A stretch of DNA of 10,967 nt from JAGKXC01 sp964554385. GTDB lineage: Bacteria; Bacteroidota; Bacteroidia; NS11-12g; UBA955. The stretch lies in the NCBI GenBank assembly GCA_964554385.1, contig CAZKOM010000079.1, positions 1 through 10,967 on the forward strand, given 5' to 3'. Shown here piece after piece: positions 7,041 to 10,967 of this stretch; positions within the stretch are counted from its first letter, which is position 1; each line of letters starts with the position of its first letter. The position numbers and the translations under genes are program-made. A model generated the notes under the pieces. That model did no database searches and was not told the DNA's origin. It worked only from the letters and a program-made list of their open reading frames with translations.

Positions 7041-7760
7041 ATGGAAATATTGTGGTCTTGGAAATCCGAATTACAGTCACAAGTGGGTAAACAATTAAAT
7101 CTCCTTCAAAATGACATACTCCACGAAATAACCTTTTCCAATAACAAACAGCTGCTTTCTTATACCCTAACCAAATACCCACATACACTACCCAATTCTA
7201 ATTGGATGGAATGGGACACCCCAGCAGGCTTAGTACCCGCTCAATATGATCAAATAAATATATTTCAGCAATCCATGGTGCAGGTAGCATCACTGGATCC
7301 ACTTAATAGTCTCCAATTTTTAACCGAACAGCATCCATCAGCAAAAAGCCACTTCATGCAATTGTTATGGCCACAAGCACAACTAAACGCTTCCAATGCA
7401 ACGTACTCGGTATATGCTTGGTATCACCAAAACCAATTTATCCTATTTGCTTTTTATCAATCGGAATTGCTTATAGCCAATACTTATCGCGTAAATAATC
7501 CCCAAGAGTGCTTATACTTTACCCTGCTGCCATTCCATCAACGCAAAATGAAACCATCAGAGTTGAAAGTTTCTCTTCTTGCAGATTTTCATTCACCACA
7601 AGGAAATCAAACCAAACAAGTTTTCTCTAAACTTATTCCCCATACTCAGTTTTTAAATAATATTGAACAGGAAATACTCAATCAAAATCCATCACCCATG
7701 GCTCATTTTGTTTCATTCCTAATAAATGCAGAAGCATGCGCGTTACCGGTGGAGAACTAA
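7041..7760 (+). CDS. DUF3822 family protein
   Basis: This 239 aa protein starts at ATG 7041, the first start after the terminator and -7 box. Two regions match what I know of DUF3822: DTPAGLVPAQYDQINIF (59-75), corresponding to the family's xLVPxxLFd segment, and SELLIANTYRVNNPQECLYFTLLPFHQRKMKPSELKVSLLAD (141-182), corresponding to N.F.Y.t.eDfiYy.lf..eqL.l.pe...v.l.G. There is no signal peptide or membrane segment, so it is cytoplasmic. The family is described as having an ASKHA/actin-like ATPase fold, but no function is established. Its last 25 bases overlap the start of rsmD in another frame, which implies co-transcription and translational coupling. The conserved linkage of DUF3822 with rsmD in Bacteroidota suggests a link to ribosome biogenesis (inference). 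Confidence 0.78.
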   Translation: MEILWSWKSELQSQVGKQLNLLQNDILHEITFSNNKQLLSYTLTKYPHTLPNSNWMEWDTPAGLVPAQYDQINIFQQSMVQVASLDPLNSLQFLTEQHPSAKSHFMQLLWPQAQLNASNATYSVYAWYHQNQFILFAFYQSELLIANTYRVNNPQECLYFTLLPFHQRKMKPSELKVSLLADFHSPQGNQTKQVFSKLIPHTQFLNNIEQEILNQNPSPMAHFVSFLINAEACALPVEN

Positions 7761-8353
7761 AAGGCAGACAACTACTTCCAGGATTTGCAAACCACGTTAG
7801 ACCTTCTACAGATAGAGTCAGAGAATCCTTATTTAACTCTCTCCAAAATCAAATCGACCTCTCAGACACCAAAGTACTAGACCTTTTTTCTGGATCGGGT
7901 ATCATTACCCTCGAATTTTTATCTAGATACACCGCCACGGTTACCTCGGTCGACCTAGATAAAAAGAATATTACTTATCAAAAAAACATTCGCCAAGAAT
8001 GGAGAATCCCTCATGAGAAATTATCGCTGGAATCTAAGCTAAATTCAGACGAATCCAATTTAACACCAACTTCATCTAGCATTGCAGTTGGTAACTGGGA
8101 AATAATCATGGCTGATATTTGGAGGTATATCCCAAAGGTTACGGATACCTACGATGTTATTTTCGCCGATCCTCCGTATCACATGCCCAACGTTCAGCAA
8201 TTGCCCTCCTTGCTGATACCCTTATTAAACCCTCAAAATCCAGATGCCGTTTTATTGTTTGAACATAAACCCCAATTGCAATTCCCTTCTACCACTATAC
8301 CTCAATCCGTAAAAGACTACGGTTCTTCCATCATCTCGTTTTTTAAACCCTAA
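7736..8353 (+). CDS. rsmD: 16S rRNA (guanine(966)-N(2))-methyltransferase RsmD
   Basis: This 205 aa protein is close to the usual RsmD length. It transfers a methyl group from SAM to N2 of G966 (E. coli numbering) of 16S rRNA during 30S assembly. The N-terminal signature RVTGGELKGRQL (2-13) and RPSTDRVRESLFN (22-34) is diagnostic. The SAM-binding motif I is VLDLFSGSGIITLEFLSR (47-64), the acidic ribose-binding end of the next strand is SVDLD (71-75), and the catalytic motif IV is FADPPYHMP (143-151). LLFEHKP near the C terminus is also typical. An extra polar stretch at about 97-119 (rich in Ser, Asn, Thr) lengthens the region between motifs. The start lies inside the DUF3822 gene with a 25-base overlap and no Shine-Dalgarno sequence. 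Confidence 0.95.
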   Translation: MRVTGGELKGRQLLPGFANHVRPSTDRVRESLFNSLQNQIDLSDTKVLDLFSGSGIITLEFLSRYTATVTSVDLDKKNITYQKNIRQEWRIPHEKLSLESKLNSDESNLTPTSSSIAVGNWEIIMADIWRYIPKVTDTYDVIFADPPYHMPNVQQLPSLLIPLLNPQNPDAVLLFEHKPQLQFPSTTIPQSVKDYGSSIISFFKP

Positions 8354-8501
8354 TACATTAAACAACAAAGTGGGATTATACCTTTTCAAGGTAATTTAAA
8401 AACACAATTACCGGTTTGTAAATAATAACGGTAAAAATCGTTAAATATCTTCTATCGAATATCCAATTACTGTAAAATTCTTGCTCAAAAAATGGCTACT
8501 C
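8354..8501. other. AT-rich intergenic space between convergent rsmD and methyltransferase genes
   Basis: No gene is visible. Two small inverted repeats are present: TACCTT/AAGGTA with a three-base loop (8379-8393) and TTACCG/CGGTAA with a 15-base loop (8408-8434). Neither is followed by a clear T-tract on either strand, so I do not call them terminators with confidence, although a terminator would be expected between converging genes. Confidence 0.5.
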
Positions 8502-9290
8502 TCATTGCTTCCGATATTTAAAAATCGACCACGCAGATAAGCCTGGAATATGTACTCCCACTATTGAAAAACAACGTAAGGTTAAATAATCTAAATACAA
8601 TATAGATGTAACCAAACCCGTTATCATTTTTCCTCGATTCCAATGGTTAACTCCAATAGATGATTCCTTACTATTACTTTTACTTTTCAACTTTTCCAAA
8701 AGGAATTGCCCTGTTCTTATAGTTAAAAGTCCAAAAAAGAAATACCCTCTGTCGCTTATTTCTAAATTGTTCTTCATTGCTAACCTACCTAATCGTTTAA
8801 GTGTATACCTGCGGTAATGAAGTAAATCAATGTCGTGTTGAGAAAATACATATTGAAACGCAGGAACAGTTACATAAAAAATAAGCGACTTGGCCAATTT
8901 AAAATGATTAACAACTGAGGTAAAAAAGCTCAAATCATCCTCAATATGCTCCAACACATCATTCAATAAAATCAAATATTCACCTTCTTCAGAAACTTGA
9001 ATTTCACTGAAATTTCGGTAAAAATCAATCCCTCTCACATTGTCATCCAGTTTAAGTAAATGCTCTTCACTAAAATTTATATCAACACCTATCGCTCCAG
9101 AGAGTGACAATTCAGAATATAAACGGCTTATCACATAGGCATCGCCACAACCAATATCTACAACCTGAAAATTAGCTATCGCATTTCTGCTAATTTTATT
9201 TACATTGTTTTTAATAATATCATATCTTGCAAGCTCCCAAGGATGTCTAATGGCCGACTCAACAATACTAGCATTTTCAATTAAATCCAT
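8502..9290 (-). CDS. Class I SAM-dependent methyltransferase
   Basis: This encodes 262 aa from the ATG at 9290. A TTG at 9302 could add four residues, but it lies inside the predicted -7 box. The N-terminal ESAIRHPWELARYDII (11-26) precedes motif I VVDIGCGDAYVISRL (43-57), the acidic strand end GVDI (68-71), and the post-motif LLNDVLEHIEDDLSFF (108-123). VPAFQYVFSQHDIDLLHYRRYTLKRL (142-167) is a segment I associate with methyltransferases found near surface-polysaccharide or lipid-linked glycan genes. The C terminus is hydrophobic (about 222-253, MITGLVTSILYLDYLTLRCF) and ends in PGLSAWSIFKYRKQ, so it may attach to the membrane. The substrate is unknown. The gene is more AT-rich than its neighbours and sits alone, on the opposite strand, between rsmD and coaD, which suggests insertion into a core neighbourhood. 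Confidence 0.85.
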   Translation of the reverse strand: MDLIENASIVESAIRHPWELARYDIIKNNVNKISRNAIANFQVVDIGCGDAYVISRLYSELSLSGAIGVDINFSEEHLLKLDDNVRGIDFYRNFSEIQVSEEGEYLILLNDVLEHIEDDLSFFTSVVNHFKLAKSLIFYVTVPAFQYVFSQHDIDLLHYRRYTLKRLGRLAMKNNLEISDRGYFFFGLLTIRTGQFLLEKLKSKSNSKESSIGVNHWNRGKMITGLVTSILYLDYLTLRCFSIVGVHIPGLSAWSIFKYRKQ

Positions 9291-9299
9291 ATCGCTGTC

Positions 9300-9328
9300 C
9301 AAATATAAATATTGAATATCTTTCCAAA
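9300..9328 (-). promoter_or_regulatory. Consensus Bacteroidota promoter of the methyltransferase gene
   Basis: Read on the minus strand: TTTG (9328-9325), 17 bases, TATATTTG (9307-9300), then nine bases to the ATG at 9290. Both elements match the -33 and -7 consensus. The alternative TTG start (9302-9300) is part of the -7 box and would not be transcribed, which decides the start in favour of 9290. Confidence 0.75.
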
Positions 9329-9387
9329 CGATAATTAAGGAGTTATTAGATATTATTATAGAAAAAAATCGACGTTAAAAATTAACC

Positions 9388-9843
9388 ATGAAAAAAATTG
9401 CAGTTTTCCCGGGCACCTTCGATCCTATTACAGTTGGACACGAGGACATAATAAATCGGTCATCACCGTTATTCGATGAAATAATTGTAGCCATCGGAAT
9501 TAACACAAAAAAAACCACATTATTTCCCTTGGAAACTCGCATCGATTGGATCAAGAAAACCTTTGAAAATAATCCTAAAATAACCATTCAATCCTACGAG
9601 GGATTAACCGTAGAATTTTGTAAAAAAAATAACGCTAAATTTTTAATTCGCGGTTTAAGAAACGGTTCCGATTTCGATTACGAAAGTCATATTGCACAAT
9701 TAAATAAAGCCTTGTGGAAGGATATCGAAACAATTTTCATCACTTCCAGCCCAGAACTTTCATACATCAGCTCAACGTTGGTGCGTGACCTAATTATACA
9801 TCAAGCAGAATACCAACGATACCTACCTGAGGGTATAAGATAA
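9388..9843 (+). CDS. coaD: Phosphopantetheine adenylyltransferase
   Basis: This 151 aa protein is slightly shorter than E. coli CoaD (159). It catalyses the fourth step of coenzyme A synthesis, joining ATP and 4'-phosphopantetheine to give dephospho-CoA and pyrophosphate in the cytoplasm. The nucleotidyltransferase signature is complete: FPGTFDPITVGHEDII (7-22) with the TxGH histidine at 18, Lys42 in the NTKKTTLF segment, the RGLRNGSDFDYE region in mid-protein (substrate binding), and ISSTLVRD (127-134), corresponding to ISSTxVRE. The ATG at 9388 places the initiator directly before KKIAVFPGTFDP, as in homologues. No convincing -7 box is visible in the 85 bases before it, which also hold the divergent methyltransferase promoter. 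It converges with the NUDIX gene; only 17 bases separate the stops and no hairpin is seen there. Confidence 0.97.
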   Translation: MKKIAVFPGTFDPITVGHEDIINRSSPLFDEIIVAIGINTKKTTLFPLETRIDWIKKTFENNPKITIQSYEGLTVEFCKKNNAKFLIRGLRNGSDFDYESHIAQLNKALWKDIETIFITSSPELSYISSTLVRDLIIHQAEYQRYLPEGIR

Positions 9844-9860
9844 AACTGCAAGAACAGTAT

Positions 9861-10508
9861 TTACTGCGCCTTCGCTTCTGCGTGCTTTTCCAATGCACGT
9901 TTAACTATATCACGAATACTTTGGTAAGAACTAAACTCTTCCGACTTAAACCACTCCAAATCAACAAATTTTACTTCGCTAATTCCCTCTTCTACCTGAG
10001 GTTTCAACGTGGATTTACCTGTACAGTTCATGAAATACCAGTGGGTTTCTTTTAACATGATGGCATCTTCTTCGAAATAGGCATGATAACTTTCCCCAAC
10101 CTTCTCGCTAATATTCAACATATTTATTCCGGTCTCCTCCATCACTTCACGCAATGCAGCAGCCATTCTATCTTCATGTCGTTCTATCTTACCTTTCGGC
10201 ATATCCCAGATGCCATTTCTTTTGATGGTGAGCATTTGGTTATCCTTGTTAAACACAAGGCCTCCTGCTGCCTGAATGACCGTATATTCAGCTTTAAATT
10301 CATTAAAGACCGCCTCCGGTTCCGGACAAATTAATCCGAAGTTCATCACCCTGCCATACGTCTCCGTAGACATCAAAATCTTAAAACTTTTGTGCAGTTC
10401 ATCGTCCCCGATATAGTACAAGTTACTAAGCCCTCGTAACGCACTCGGAGAATCCGCAATCACTAACGCACTTTCGTTAAAGTAGATTTTATAACTTTGC
10501 GCACTCAT
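9861..10508 (-). CDS. NUDIX hydrolase
   Basis: This encodes 215 aa from the ATG at 10508; a TTG at 10514 would add two residues. The complete Nudix box Gx5Ex7REUxEExGU is at 106-128 (GKIERHEDRMAAALREVMEETGI) and is preceded by WDMP (101-104), so it should be an active Mg-dependent pyrophosphohydrolase acting on a nucleoside diphosphate linked to another group. The substrate cannot be read from the sequence. Residues 1-80 form an N-terminal extension typical of a Bacteroidota subgroup of this family. ETHWYFMNCTG and VEEGISEVKFVDLEWF are the usual late strands of the fold. No signal peptide is seen. It is arranged head-to-head with pyrE: the two ATG codons share two base pairs, and each gene's promoter lies inside the other's coding sequence. 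Confidence 0.93.
   Translation of the reverse strand: MSAQSYKIYFNESALVIADSPSALRGLSNLYYIGDDELHKSFKILMSTETYGRVMNFGLICPEPEAVFNEFKAEYTVIQAAGGLVFNKDNQMLTIKRNGIWDMPKGKIERHEDRMAAALREVMEETGINMLNISEKVGESYHAYFEEDAIMLKETHWYFMNCTGKSTLKPQVEEGISEVKFVDLEWFKSEEFSSYQSIRDIVKRALEKHAEAKAQ
10492..10499 (+). promoter_or_regulatory. -7 box of pyrE
   Basis: TAACTTTG is a perfect TAnnTTTG match ending seven bases before the pyrE ATG at 10507, so the mRNA would be nearly leaderless. It lies inside the NUDIX coding region. The -33 region has only a TTTC (10472-10475) about 16 bases upstream. Confidence 0.6.
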
Positions 10509-10967
10509 GTCCAATACAAGCGCAAAGTTAGCAAAATTTCTTCTCGAAATAAAGGCTGTTAAACTAAGTCCATCTAAACCATTTACTTGGACCTCCGGAA
10601 TCCTATCTCCAATCTACTGCGATAACCGCATGGTACTATCATTTCCAGAGGTAAGAACCTTCGTGGCAGAAGAGCTCGCAGCCACTATTTCCAAGGAGTT
10701 TCCCTCCGCAAACCGCATCGCAGGCATCGCAACAGCAGGCATCGCACACGGTGCTCTAGCTGCTCATATCTTGAACGCACCGTACTGTTATGTGCGTCCA
10801 GAACCAAAAAAACACGGCCTGAAAAATCAAGTGGAGGGCGAATTGCTACCTGGCGATAATGTGGTTTTGGTAGAAGATCTTATTTCTACAGGAAAAAGTA
10901 GTTTTCAAGCCGTTGAAGCTGTGCAAGCAGTAGGTGCTAACGTTGTTGGAGTGGTCGCTCTATTTAC
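10507..10967 (+). CDS. pyrE: Orotate phosphoribosyltransferase (3' end outside window)
   Basis: The first 153 codons are visible; the frame is still open at the window edge. PyrE converts orotate and PRPP to orotidine 5'-phosphate in de novo pyrimidine synthesis. The start is well defined: an in-frame TAA lies at 10492-10494 and ATG 10507 is the first start codon after it, giving MSNTSAKLAKFLLEIKAVKL. Family landmarks are FTWTSG (26-31), PIYCDNR (35-41), YVRPEPKKHG (95-104, with the catalytic-loop lysines and histidine), and the PRPP-binding motif VLVEDLISTGKSS (120-132). About 60 residues are missing compared with the usual length near 213. It is the last gene seen and is transcribed away from the NUDIX gene, from a promoter that faces the NUDIX promoter. 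Confidence 0.97.
   Translation, partial: MSNTSAKLAKFLLEIKAVKLSPSKPFTWTSGILSPIYCDNRMVLSFPEVRTFVAEELAATISKEFPSANRIAGIATAGIAHGALAAHILNAPYCYVRPEPKKHGLKNQVEGELLPGDNVVLVEDLISTGKSSFQAVEAVQAVGANVVGVVALF
10523..10530 (-). promoter_or_regulatory. -7 box of the NUDIX gene
   Basis: On the minus strand TAACTTTG (10530-10523) ends 14 bases before the NUDIX ATG at 10508 and lies inside the pyrE coding region. It is the mirror image of the pyrE box. No clear -33 TTTG is seen at the expected distance. Confidence 0.6.

Larger units (their letters stand above)
10486..10537. repeat. Long inverted repeat spanning the NUDIX and pyrE start codons
   Basis: A perfect 11-base inverted repeat, TAACTTTGCGC (10492-10502) and GCGCAAAGTTA (10520-10530), has a 17-base spacer. 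It extends outward by ATTTT on each arm after one base (A) on the left and two bases (GC) on the right, giving about 16 matched bases per arm (10486-10502 and 10520-10537). Each arm contains a perfect TAnnTTTG box pointing into the spacer. The two ATG codons lie in the spacer. Confidence 0.85.

Noticed and set aside
8379..8434. Small inverted repeats between rsmD and the methyltransferase gene as terminators
   Set aside because: Stems of six pairs without a following T-tract on either strand; too weak to call.
9300..9302. TTG at 9302 as the methyltransferase start
   Set aside because: The codon is part of the predicted -7 box TATATTTG, so it would lie upstream of the transcript.
9844..9860. 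Terminator between convergent coaD and the NUDIX gene
   Set aside because: Only 17 bases, with no inverted repeat visible.

Overview
The window looks like part of a Bacteroidota chromosome, probably Flavobacteriales or a related order. Three things point there. Families largely confined to that phylum are present (DUF4292, DUF3822, an OmpA-like barrel with thrombospondin type 3 repeats). The TAnnTTTG-type -7 promoter element recurs a few bases upstream of start codons. Shine-Dalgarno sequences are almost absent in front of genes. Most of the content is conserved core genome; there is no tRNA, rRNA, CRISPR array or insertion sequence that I can support.

Left block (1-4050, all +): the 3' end of a sugar-phosphate nucleotidyltransferase with a left-handed beta-helix tail, a secreted TPR protein, a DUF4292 periplasmic protein and an EnvC-like coiled-coil/LytM protein whose zinc ligands are replaced. 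They are tightly packed and look like one operon for cell-envelope assembly. Two of these genes have no usable ATG start.

Middle block (4054-7012, +): a 3-hydroxyacyl-CoA dehydrogenase with its own promoter, a small lipoprotein that resembles a Rieske domain without the histidine ligands, and a beta-barrel protein with seven TSP3 calcium-binding repeats but no peptidoglycan-binding OmpA domain. A strong intrinsic terminator closes this block.

Right block (7029-10967): DUF3822 and rsmD overlap by 25 bases (+). A minus-strand SAM methyltransferase gene with its own consensus promoter lies between rsmD and coaD and may be an insertion into a housekeeping neighbourhood. coaD (+) converges on a NUDIX hydrolase gene (-). 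The NUDIX gene and pyrE (+, running off the window) have start codons that share two base pairs on opposite strands, inside a long inverted repeat. Each arm of that repeat carries a perfect -7 box, so the two promoters face each other and overlap.

I see no clearly novel multi-gene system. The most unusual structure is the NUDIX/pyrE face-to-face promoter palindrome, followed by the Rieske-like lipoprotein without histidines and the OmpA-less TSP3 barrel.
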